Assembly: GCF_965263005.1 (NCBI RefSeq)
Contig: NZ_OZ253579.1
Span: 1,302,001 to 1,366,000, forward strand
Reading direction: 5' to 3'
Source: Rariloculus sp965263005
GTDB lineage: Bacteria > Pseudomonadota > Gammaproteobacteria > Steroidobacterales > Rariloculaceae
Length of the DNA stretch: 64,000 nucleotides
The translations under genes and the position numbers were made by a program. Below, in pieces: positions 18,701-26,687 of the stretch. Each line of letters starts with the position of its first letter. The stretch's first letter is position 1. The notes below the pieces were generated by a model. That model searched no databases. It had not been told where the DNA came from and saw only the letters and a list, made by a program, of their open reading frames with translations.

Positions 18701-18843
18701 GAGCCCTGCTCGGTGCGATGCTGCTGGGGGTCGAGGGGCGCGTCCAGAAGGAGGGCGAAGTGCTGCATATCATCGCCGAGCGGCTCCACGATCAAAGCCG
18801 CTTGTTGGGTGGGCTCACGGCACGTTCGAGGGACTTCCGCTGA
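15760..18843 (+). CDS. dnaE2: Error-prone DNA polymerase DnaE2 (ImuC)
   Basis: DnaE2 is the C-family polymerase that performs translesion synthesis with ImuA and ImuB. The 1027-residue protein starts with the PHP domain ([19 protein letters not shown]), typical of DnaE2. The polymerase core has the acidic motif [20 protein letters not shown], and VVKGLS-type and OB-fold segments follow near the C-terminus. It is the last gene of the SOS cassette. Whether it shares the lexA transcript depends on read-through of the element just upstream. It is convergent with the next gene, 16 bases away. Confidence 0.95.
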   Translation: [1027 protein letters not shown]

Positions 18844-18859
18844 CGCTGCCCCGCTTCGC

Positions 18860-20017
18860 TCAGAACCGGCCGAGAAGTTCCACGAAGACCGAATCCATGT
18901 CGCGTGAGCGGGTACCGGATGGACGGTCATACGTCACGCGCCGCCACCCGATCGTTGCCGCGGCGCGGCGCGCGAAGAACCAGGTCGCCGACAGGCTGAC
19001 GAGGTCACCGGCCGGAGTCGCATCGCCGCCCGGCCGCAAATAGGCGAGACGCACACCGAGAGCATCGGTCGGGAACAGCGTGCCGGAGAGCGCATGGGTG
19101 CGGAATCGCGTGGAGCTGGACAGGTCCGGGGACGGCGATGCCCCGTCGAAGCCGATGACAAATCCTCTCGGAGGCGGTGTTGTGGGAGGTAGCGTCGATA
19201 TTCCGCCGAACAACGGTTGACCGGCGGGAAGGATCGTTCGAGTCTCCAACTCGATCGAATTGACGCTCGCCGACACCGACCAGGTCAGTCCGCCGACCTC
19301 GCCAACGTGACGTACCGCGAGTCTCAGGTCTTCTGTCTCGGTTTCGGCGCCGGAGACTGCGCCACTGGACCCGGGGCTCGATGCCCGCAGGCTCAACGTC
19401 TGGCTCGACGATCGCAGCCCCAGTTCCAATGACGTGCGAGAGCCGAAGTACTTGCCCGCGAACAATTCGGTACCCCGCTCGTCACCATCGGCATCCACGA
19501 ACGACGTTCGGGGCACGATCTCGACATCGCCCTGAACGATTCGGCCACCTGCGTACCAGCCCGTCGCGGGCCACACGTACCGGCCGGATGCGCTGAATTC
19601 CGAGGTGTCAGTGCCGGTCTCCGTGGGCAGCTTGCCGAGCGCATCGCGTGCGGCCTGTTCGAGCATCTCGATCACGCCCTCGGGCAACATGACACTGTCG
19701 GGCAGATCGACAAGGAAGGTCGGAGGCGGGAGCTCCTCGCGCTGACTGGCGCGCGTCGTGGCGACCGTCACGAAACTGCTGCGATTCAGAAACGGCGCGA
19801 GCTCGTAGGGACCGGCCTCTTCATCGACGGCAGAGAAGTGATAGGTTGCGCCGAGCGAAGATCTGTCGGACTGAACGGTATCCGCGTCGTCGTCCCGATA
19901 GGCGCCGGCAAGCTGCCATGAAAACTCATCTCCGGCCGCCGGCAACGGGATCGCAGAGCTCGCGCAAAGAAGGCCGGCGAGGACGGGGATTCGGACAAAG
20001 GCGCGGTTCATATGCAT
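18860..20017 (-). CDS. Putative outer-membrane beta-barrel protein
   Basis: I do not recognise a named family. From ATG 20017 the 385-residue product has a signal peptide ending near PLPAAGDE. Alternating-residue strands follow (for example LAGAYRDDD, GRYVWPATGWYAGGRIVQGDVEI, RLAVRHVGEVGGLTWSVSAS). The protein ends in Phe (VFVELLGRF), as outer-membrane barrels inserted by BAM do. A DADGDERGTE loop could bind a metal. It lies downstream of gspF on the same strand, 204 bases apart, so it may be separately expressed. A porin-like role is inferred from topology only. Confidence 0.6.
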   Translation of the reverse strand: MHMNRAFVRIPVLAGLLCASSAIPLPAAGDEFSWQLAGAYRDDDADTVQSDRSSLGATYHFSAVDEEAGPYELAPFLNRSSFVTVATTRASQREELPPPTFLVDLPDSVMLPEGVIEMLEQAARDALGKLPTETGTDTSEFSASGRYVWPATGWYAGGRIVQGDVEIVPRTSFVDADGDERGTELFAGKYFGSRTSLELGLRSSSQTLSLRASSPGSSGAVSGAETETEDLRLAVRHVGEVGGLTWSVSASVNSIELETRTILPAGQPLFGGISTLPPTTPPPRGFVIGFDGASPSPDLSSSTRFRTHALSGTLFPTDALGVRLAYLRPGGDATPAGDLVSLSATWFFARRAAATIGWRRVTYDRPSGTRSRDMDSVFVELLGRF

Positions 20018-20221
20018 TGTCTTCTCGCGTACCGTGAACGGCGTGCGACGGTCCGGTTTCCAGAAGCGCCGCTCGCCGCGCGCATGCACAAATACCGAGA
20101 ACTTCCCGCCCGAAAAGGGCAGCGGGTCTCCGCTCGCCGCACGCGCATGCACGATACACGCAATCCGCGTGCGAAACAGGCGCCGCGGCAGCCGTGTTCG
20201 CATGCACCGTCGAGGTCCCGT

Positions 20222-21439
20222 TCAGATGGTGAGCTGATTGACCTGAAAGATCGGCAGCAGGATCGCCATGACGATCGCGAGCACGAGGAGACCCATGACG
20301 ACAATCAGCGCGGGCTCGAGAATGTTGAGCATCGTGCCGAGCAGGTTGTCCATCTCGTTCTCCTGGTGAGTGGCAGCCCGTTCGAGCATATTGTCGAGCT
20401 CGCCGCTCGCCTCGCCGCTCGAGATCAAGCGGATGCTCATCGGAGGGAACAGCTTCGATAGCGCCAGCGAGCGGCCGATCGCCGCGCCTTCCCGAACGCG
20501 CACACCCGTGTCCTCGACGGCGTCGCGCATCGGCAGATTGCTCACGACCGATGCGCCGATCCGCAGCGCTTCGAGCACGGGGACCCCGCTCGAGCTCAGT
20601 ATGCTCAGCGTCCTCGCAAAACGCGCCGTGTTCAGACCTCGCGTCACGCGGCCGAGCACGGGTATCTTGAGGATCCACCAATGCAGCCGGCGGCGGGCGT
20701 TCTCGCTGCGCAACACGCGCTTGATCGCGAAGACCGCGGCGATGAGCAGCGCAAGCACGGCCCACCACCAGCTCTGCAGGAACGCAGAAAGCGCGATCAG
20801 CGCGCGCGTCAGGACCGGCAGCTCCTGGCCCATCGTCTCGAAGACGCCGACGACCTTGGGCACGATATAGATGAGCATGAAGATCACGATTGTCAGCGCG
20901 AGCGTCGTCAGCACGATCGGGTAGACGAGGGCATGGCTGATCCTTTGCCGCAGGTTGTGCCGCGATTCCGTGTAGTCGGCCAGGCGCTCGAGGACCGAGT
21001 CGAGCTGACCGGCCTGCTCGCCCGCCGCGACCGTTGCCCGGTAGATGACGGGAAACGCCTGCGGAAAGTCGTCGAGGCCCGAGGCCAGCGTGTGTCCCTC
21101 CAGCACCTTGGCCCGCGCGCCCAACACGATGCTCGTCAAGCGCGGCTTGTCGGCCTGCTCGCTCACTGCGAGCAGCGCTTCGTCCAACGGCAGTCCGGCC
21201 TTGATGAGCGTCGCGAGCTGACGCGTGATCAGGGCGAGATCGAGCGAGCTGACGCCGCGCCCGAGCTTGAACGACTGCCGTCTGGCGCCGGGTGCGGCCG
21301 TTTCCACCTCTGTGACCTCAACGGGCATGAGTTGTCGGTCGCGGAGCAGTTGGCGCACGTGGCGCGGTGTGTCGCCCTCGAGAACGCCCTTGTGCTCTTT
21401 GCCGTCGGCCGCGACGGCCACGTATTGATACGCGCCCAT
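20222..21439 (-). CDS. gspF: Type II secretion inner-membrane protein GspF
   Basis: GspF is the polytopic inner-membrane platform of the type II secretion machine. The 405-residue product starts YQYVAVAADGKEHKG and carries the two repeated GspF domains (about residues 70-195 and 275-395). Hydrophobic segments lie near 165-190, 220-240 and 375-400. The ATG at 21439 overlaps the gspE stop by one base (TGATG). The GspG-M genes do not follow; a beta-barrel gene does, so the secretion cluster is split. Confidence 0.95.
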   Translation of the reverse strand: MGAYQYVAVAADGKEHKGVLEGDTPRHVRQLLRDRQLMPVEVTEVETAAPGARRQSFKLGRGVSSLDLALITRQLATLIKAGLPLDEALLAVSEQADKPRLTSIVLGARAKVLEGHTLASGLDDFPQAFPVIYRATVAAGEQAGQLDSVLERLADYTESRHNLRQRISHALVYPIVLTTLALTIVIFMLIYIVPKVVGVFETMGQELPVLTRALIALSAFLQSWWWAVLALLIAAVFAIKRVLRSENARRRLHWWILKIPVLGRVTRGLNTARFARTLSILSSSGVPVLEALRIGASVVSNLPMRDAVEDTGVRVREGAAIGRSLALSKLFPPMSIRLISSGEASGELDNMLERAATHQENEMDNLLGTMLNILEPALIVVMGLLVLAIVMAILLPIFQVNQLTI

Positions 21440-23061
21440 CAATCGCTCCGCGTGACCCGCAGAACCTCTTCGAGTGTCGTCGTACCGGCCAACACCTTGC
21501 GCATTCCGTCTTGCCGGATGCTCGGTCCGCGCTCGCGCGCGTAGTGCTCGAGCGCCTGCTCGCCGTCACCGTCGTGGATCATCGTCCGCATCCTCCTGTC
21601 GACGGCGATGAGCTCATAGATGCCGGTGCGTCCGCTGTAGGCGTTGGGTTCGGGGCCGGCCCGGTAGATCGTCGGCGGCCGTGCCGGGTCAGCTCCAAGC
21701 ATCTGACACTCGAGATCGGTGGGCTGATACGGCCTGCGCGTGTCGGGGTCGAGCACGCGGACGAGGCGCTGCGCGAGCACGCCGATCAGGCTCGACGACA
21801 GCAGGAAAGGCTCGACGCCCATGTCTCTCAAGCGGGTGACGGCGCCGACGGCGGTGTTCGTATGCAGCGTCGAGAGCACGAGGTGCCCCGTGAGACTCGC
21901 CTGCACCGCGATCGCGGCCGTTTCGAGATCGCGGATCTCACCCACCATGACGACGTCGGGGTCTTGCCTCAGAATCGCTCTGAGACCACGGGCGAACGTC
22001 ATGTCCACCTTGGTGTTGACCTGCGTTTGACCTATGCCGTCGATGTGATACTCGACGGGGTCCTCGACCGTCAGGATGTTCCGGGTCTGATCGTTGATGC
22101 GCTCGAGCGCAGCGTAGAGCGTCGTGGTCTTGCCCGACCCGGTCGGTCCGGTGACGAGGAGTATGCCGTTGGGCCGGTGGATGAGCTCGTCCATTGTCCG
22201 CTGATCGGAATCGGACATGCCGAGCTGGGCGAGGTCGAGCCGTCCGGCCTGCTTGTCGAGGAGTCTGAGCACGACCCGCTCGCCGTGTCCCGACGGAATC
22301 GTCGAGACGCGGACGTCGACTGCGCGGCCCGCAATACGCAACGATATGCGGCCGTCCTGCGGTACGCGCTTCTCGGCGATGTCGAGCTTGGACATGACCT
22401 TGATCCTCGACACGACCAGCGGCGCGACAGCCCGGCGCGACTGCACGACTTCCTGAAGCACGCCGTCGATCCGAAACCTGACCGTGAGCCTGTTCTCATA
22501 CGGTTCGATGTGGATGTCCGAGGCATTGTCCTTGACGGCCTGGGTCAGCAGCGCGTTGATCAATCTGATGATCGGGGCAACGTCGTCGCTGTCGAGCAGA
22601 TCGGAAGGTTCGGGGAGCTGCTGGGCGACGGCGAGCAGATCCGTTTCGTCGTCGAGGCCCTCAACCATCGTCCGGGCGGCGCCGCTCTCGTAAGCGGCCT
22701 GCAGACGATGGTCGAACAGCGGGTCGTCCACTGCAACGAAGTCCACGGGTCCGCCGGCGAAGCGTCTGACCTCGGCGAGGCTCAGCGCGGACGCGCCGGG
22801 GCGAAAGATCGCCTCGGCATGGCCGTTGTCAATGTTCTGGATCAATACGCCGTGACGTTTCGCGAACGCAAACGGGAGAAGCCTGCCCGCTTGCGCATCG
22901 TGTTCGCCGTTCGCGCTTTCGGTCTCGGCCGCGCCGGTGGAGTCGGCCTGTGCGGAGACAGTCGCAGCGACGCCTGCCCGCGTCGACTCGGCGTGCGATT
23001 GGTCGTCCTGCGTGACGTTGACCGGCGTGGGGTCGATCGCAGGCTCAGGGTCCGTTGCCAT
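21439..23061 (-). CDS. gspE: Type II secretion ATPase GspE
   Basis: GspE is the hexameric cytosolic ATPase that powers pseudopilus assembly. From ATG 23061 the product is 540 residues. An Ala/Thr/Glu-rich disordered N-terminus is followed by the GspE N-domain, then Walker A (GPTGSGKTTTLYA), the Asp box (TVEDPVEYHIDG), Walker B (VMVGEIRDLETA) and the His box. The C-terminal region that normally holds a CxxC...CxxC zinc motif reads DPDT...PEPN, so all four Cys are replaced. The start overlaps the gspD end by 17 bases. Confidence 0.93.
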   Translation of the reverse strand: MATDPEPAIDPTPVNVTQDDQSHAESTRAGVAATVSAQADSTGAAETESANGEHDAQAGRLLPFAFAKRHGVLIQNIDNGHAEAIFRPGASALSLAEVRRFAGGPVDFVAVDDPLFDHRLQAAYESGAARTMVEGLDDETDLLAVAQQLPEPSDLLDSDDVAPIIRLINALLTQAVKDNASDIHIEPYENRLTVRFRIDGVLQEVVQSRRAVAPLVVSRIKVMSKLDIAEKRVPQDGRISLRIAGRAVDVRVSTIPSGHGERVVLRLLDKQAGRLDLAQLGMSDSDQRTMDELIHRPNGILLVTGPTGSGKTTTLYAALERINDQTRNILTVEDPVEYHIDGIGQTQVNTKVDMTFARGLRAILRQDPDVVMVGEIRDLETAAIAVQASLTGHLVLSTLHTNTAVGAVTRLRDMGVEPFLLSSSLIGVLAQRLVRVLDPDTRRPYQPTDLECQMLGADPARPPTIYRAGPEPNAYSGRTGIYELIAVDRRMRTMIHDGDGEQALEHYARERGPSIRQDGMRKVLAGTTTLEEVLRVTRSD

Positions 23062-25219
23062 CGGCCTGGTTCTCGTCCTCCCCGGGCGCCTCCGCCGATT
23101 GCGCGGGCTCAGCAATTTCCGGCAGCGTCGGCCGTGTCTCGTCGCGCAGCAGCGGGATCGGTTCCTCGGCATCTTCGAGCTGCAAATCGCGCAGATACTG
23201 ATACTTCGCGTTCGTCTCGAACCGCGCCTCCTCGCTGTCGCGCAGTATCGTCGGCCTGATGAACACCATCAGGTTCGTTCTTACCCTTTCGGCGTTGCGG
23301 GCACGGAACAGCCACCGGAGTCCAGGGATTCGTCCGAGGCCCGGCACGCGCTGTTCCTGCTGCCTGAGCTGATCGTCGATCAAGCCGCCGAGCACAAGCA
23401 TTTGCCCGTCCTCGACGAAAACCGAGGTCGTGATCGAGCGCGTGTTCGTCACGAGGTCCACTGCGCCGGCCGTGCCCGCCGCGACGCTCGAGGTCTCCTG
23501 CTCGATCGTCAGCCTGACGCCCGATCCTTCGTTGATCTGCGGCGTGATCGCGAGCCGTGTGCCGACATCCTGGCGCTGAATGGTCTGAAACGGGTTGATG
23601 GCGCCTTGCGCCGCGCCGGTGTTGGCAAACGATCCGGTCAGGAAAGGCACTTCCTGGCCGACGTTGATCTCGGCTTCTTCGTTGTCGAGCGTGACGATCG
23701 TAGGTGTCGACACGACGTTCGTTGCCGCGTCGCCGCGCAACGCAGAGATGATCGCCGCCCAGCTCGTGCCCGCGTCCACGAAGCTGCCGAGACCGATCGT
23801 CACGCCCTGCGCGAGCGCGGCCGGGTTCAGCGCACCGCTCGCGGCGGCCGCGCCGACCTGCACGATGCCCGTGCCGATGTTGAAGTTTGTCAAACCGACT
23901 CCGCTGTCAGCGGCGCTGCCGTCGATTGCCCAGGTCACGCCGAGCTCTGCCGCGATTTCCTCGCTGACCTCGACGATAATCGCGTCGACCTGCACCTGGG
24001 CGCGGCGAATGTCGATCTTGTCGATCACGGCGTTGATGTCCTGCAGGATGTTCACCGGCGCATTGAGCACGAGTGCGTTCGTACCCGCGTCTGCCCAGAT
24101 GCTGATGTCGCCCGAATCAGGCCCAGCCTCCTCGCCTGCCGTGCCGCTCGCGCGGAACTGGTTCTGCAGGTTCGGAGCCAGCTCCTCGGCGTCGGCGTAG
24201 CGCAGATAGCGCACCTGCGTGTCGCCGCCCGACTCCGAAGGCGTATCGAGATGCGCGATCAACGCGCGGTAGCGCAGGCGGTTCGGCTCGGTGCCGCTCA
24301 ACAACACGCTGTTCGTGCGCTCGTCGGCGATCGCCTGTATCGTCGCCGCGCCGCCGGCCGCCTGGGCCGTCTGGGTCAACGCGCCGAGCATCCTGACGGT
24401 CTCGGTCGCCGAGGCGTTCTCAAGTGGAATGACTTCGATATCCGCGGCGCCCGAAACGTCGATGCGGCGGATGATGTTGACGAGCCTGTCGACGTTGGCC
24501 GACCGGTCCGAGATGATCAGGATGTTCGACTCCGCGTGCGCCACGATATTACCGGCCTGCGGGATCAGCGGCCTGAGAATCGGCACGATCGGAGTGGCGC
24601 CGACGTTCGCAAGCTCGATGACGCGCGTAACGACGTCGGCGCCCGCGCCTTCCGGCCCGGCACCGCCGAACTGGCGCGAGGTCGCGTCGGGAATGATCTG
24701 GACGACACCTTCAGCTTCGATAGCCGCGTAGCCGTGCACCTGCAGCGTCGACAGGAACGCCTGGTAGAACGTATCGGGCGTCATCGGTGAAAACGAGAGC
24801 AGCGTCACATCCGCGCGCACGCGGGGGTCGACGAGGAAGTTTCGGCCCGTGACGGCGCCGACGGCCTCGATGACCTGCCGGATATCGGCATCGCGGTAGT
24901 TCGGCATGATCTGTTGATTGTCCTGAGCGAGCGCAGCGTGCTGACCGGCGAGGCCGAGCAGTGCGCCTAGCAGCCCGTGGTAAAAGTCCCGCTGCATTCG
25001 ACCGGCGATGCATCCCGGCCGTCTGCGTTGCTCGTCGGTCGAATATTCCCGATATTCTCCCTCCTCGCGCCTTGCCGGCCGGGCGCCTCGCCGGTCTCGG
25101 TGCGACGCGGGACTTTTGCCACGGGCTGCTAGCGCGGCTGCATGGATACGTTTCCAGGCACGCATGCTGCTGGACGCTGCCGTTAGCTTTGGATGGGTGA
25201 TCGCTTCGGGCGTGTTCAT
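23045..25219 (-). CDS. gspD: Type II secretion outer-membrane secretin GspD
   Basis: GspD forms the outer-membrane secretin channel. After the signal region come the N0 domain (IMPNYRDADIRQVIEAVGAVTG), N1-N3 domains and the C-terminal secretin domain (VPFLTGSFANTG, VPGLGRIPGLRWLF). The ATG at 25219 overlaps gspC (ATGA). A 158-bp repeat element plus its 4-bp duplication adds 54 in-frame codons within the signal peptide, putting charged residues in its hydrophobic core. An ATG inside the element (24997) could restart translation with a workable signal (MQRDFYHGLLGALLG), giving 650 residues. The rest of the protein is intact. Confidence 0.92.
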   Translation of the reverse strand: MNTPEAITHPKLTAASSSMRAWKRIHAAALAARGKSPASHRDRRGARPARREEGEYREYSTDEQRRRPGCIAGRMQRDFYHGLLGALLGLAGQHAALAQDNQQIMPNYRDADIRQVIEAVGAVTGRNFLVDPRVRADVTLLSFSPMTPDTFYQAFLSTLQVHGYAAIEAEGVVQIIPDATSRQFGGAGPEGAGADVVTRVIELANVGATPIVPILRPLIPQAGNIVAHAESNILIISDRSANVDRLVNIIRRIDVSGAADIEVIPLENASATETVRMLGALTQTAQAAGGAATIQAIADERTNSVLLSGTEPNRLRYRALIAHLDTPSESGGDTQVRYLRYADAEELAPNLQNQFRASGTAGEEAGPDSGDISIWADAGTNALVLNAPVNILQDINAVIDKIDIRRAQVQVDAIIVEVSEEIAAELGVTWAIDGSAADSGVGLTNFNIGTGIVQVGAAAASGALNPAALAQGVTIGLGSFVDAGTSWAAIISALRGDAATNVVSTPTIVTLDNEEAEINVGQEVPFLTGSFANTGAAQGAINPFQTIQRQDVGTRLAITPQINEGSGVRLTIEQETSSVAAGTAGAVDLVTNTRSITTSVFVEDGQMLVLGGLIDDQLRQQEQRVPGLGRIPGLRWLFRARNAERVRTNLMVFIRPTILRDSEEARFETNAKYQYLRDLQLEDAEEPIPLLRDETRPTLPEIAEPAQSAEAPGEDENQADGNGP
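24971..25128 (+). mobile_element. Repeat element copy 2 (158 bp), inside gspD
   Basis: It has the same length, orientation and inverted ends as copy 1, with CTAG on both sides (24967-24970 and 25129-25132). Element plus duplication is 162 bases, which keeps the gspD frame open. Removing it restores a normal signal peptide, so insertion into a functional gene is visible. Confidence 0.9.
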
Positions 25220-26181
25220 TGGCTGTTCTCCGCGAGATCCAGCAATTGAGTGGTATCGATGACAATCGCCTGTGCGTTGCCGTTTCGCAACAGCGTCACG
25301 TTGGCCATGCTCATTTCCCCCAGGGCTTCGAAGACTTGCAGACCTCGGTTCGGGTCGTCGAGGGTGGTGCCGTTCACTTCGGTCACGACGTCGCCGGGCT
25401 CGAGCCCGAGCGCCGCAAAGGCGGCAGTGTCGGGTCCAGGGTTGACGCGAAATCCAAGGATCTGTCCCTGTTCGACAGCCGGCGAAAGCCGAATGATGTC
25501 GGCGATGCGCGACGCGTTGCCGCCGATGACCTCACGAAGCGAGTCCTGATTGCCTGAGCCGCTGCCGGCGCGCCCTGCCGGTGGGACGATTCGGGCCGCT
25601 GGCGGCCGCGCCTGCCCCGTGCTCTCCCTGGGCAGCCGCAAGGACTCAAGCCGTCCTGACTGACTCAACAACACCCGGTCGGCATACACGGAGTGCAGCG
25701 TCACTCCGTTCGTGCCGTCTATCGTATCGCCGACGGAGTAGATCTTCTGCTCGCGGCCGCCGCTCACGATGATCGCCTGGCCGCGCTCGCTGACCCGCCG
25801 CGATACCACGCCCGCCAACAGCAGGTTCAGCGTCGTGTCAGGCGCGTCGATGAGCTCTGCCACGTCGACCGCTGCCCCGGCGTCACCATCCGCCGCCCCG
25901 GCGTTCGCCTCGCCAAACAGATGTGCTTCGCTGAGCCCGTCGAGCGCGGCCCGGGGAATCGCCGCGGCCGCCGACACCTGCGGGGCGAATGCCGCCACCT
26001 CGGGCGCGGGACCGTCCACACGCTGGCCCGGCACGATGCTCCACGTCATGCCGGCCAGTCGATAGGCAAGCGCGATGACGAGAATTGCGGTTACGGCGGC
26101 GGGGAGGAAGGTGTTCGCAGCTCGCAGCCACTGCTCCGGCGATCGCTCCTTCCAACGGGCAAGACGATTCGCGACATCCAT
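25216..26181 (-). CDS. gspC: Type II secretion protein GspC
   Basis: GspC links the inner-membrane platform to the secretin and helps select substrates. From ATG 26181 (RLARWKERSPEQWLR) the product is 321 residues. It has one N-terminal transmembrane helix (about residues 20-40), a periplasmic HR domain containing LSEAHLFGEA and a C-terminal PDZ domain (GFRVNPGPDTAAFAALGLEPGDVVTEVNG). Upstream in-frame codons at 26223 or 26325 are possible but add no conserved sequence. It heads the gspC-D-E-F operon and is divergent from clpS. Confidence 0.88.
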   Translation of the reverse strand: MDVANRLARWKERSPEQWLRAANTFLPAAVTAILVIALAYRLAGMTWSIVPGQRVDGPAPEVAAFAPQVSAAAAIPRAALDGLSEAHLFGEANAGAADGDAGAAVDVAELIDAPDTTLNLLLAGVVSRRVSERGQAIIVSGGREQKIYSVGDTIDGTNGVTLHSVYADRVLLSQSGRLESLRLPRESTGQARPPAARIVPPAGRAGSGSGNQDSLREVIGGNASRIADIIRLSPAVEQGQILGFRVNPGPDTAAFAALGLEPGDVVTEVNGTTLDDPNRGLQVFEALGEMSMANVTLLRNGNAQAIVIDTTQLLDLAENSQ

Positions 26182-26318
26182 CAGTGAGTCCTTCGGCCCG
26201 CGGGCCCAAGTCTGACCGCTCATCGTAGGCCACTTCCCCCATGCCTGCCAAGTGACGGATTTCATCAGGGCCGCGACGGCTCGCCCTGCTCCGAAGAAAT
26301 CCGCCCTGTGCCGTGAAG

Positions 26319-26336
26319 GGATCATTTTATTGATCC
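26319..26336. promoter_or_regulatory. Dyad in the gspC/clpS divergent region
   Basis: GGATCA and TGATCC flank TTTTAT, forming a perfect 6-bp inverted repeat 24 bases before the clpS ATG. It could be an operator or a small hairpin; no factor can be named. Confidence 0.3.
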
Positions 26337-26360
26337 GCCAAGACTAATAGAATTCCCCTG

Positions 26361-26687
26361 ATGGCCGAACCCACAAAACAACCAGGCGACGGCGATCTCG
26401 GGACCGTACTCGAGGAGGCGCGCCCACGGCTCAAACGCCCGCCTCTGTATCGCGTTATTCTACTCAACGATGATTACACTCCGATGGAATTCGTCGTCCA
26501 GATACTCGAGAACGTGTTCGGCCTGGACCGCAATACGGCGACGCGGATCATGCTCGAGGTGCATACTAAGGGCAAAGGCGTCTGCGGCGTGTACACTTAC
26601 GAGATCGCGGAGACCAAGGTGGCCCAGGTCACGGGCCTGGCGCAGCAGCACCAACATCCGCTGCTTTGCACAATGGAAGAGACCTGA
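26361..26687 (+). CDS. clpS: ATP-dependent Clp protease adaptor ClpS
   Basis: ClpS binds N-degrons and hands them to ClpA for degradation by ClpP. The 108-residue product has the family core VILLNDDYTPMEFVVQIL with the Asn-Asp pair that contacts the substrate N-terminus, and the C-terminal half with AEHLEEA-like helices. Its stop overlaps the clpA start (TGATG), so the pair is translated together. Aat, which adds Leu/Phe N-degrons, is encoded 2.6 kb away on the other strand. Confidence 0.95.
   Translation: MAEPTKQPGDGDLGTVLEEARPRLKRPPLYRVILLNDDYTPMEFVVQILENVFGLDRNTATRIMLEVHTKGKGVCGVYTYEIAETKVAQVTGLAQQHQHPLLCTMEET

Noticed and set aside
21367..23259. 630-codon plus-strand open frame across the gsp operon
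   Set aside because: It is antisense to gspE, overlaps gspF and gspD, and has no recognisable domain; high GC makes such antisense frames common.
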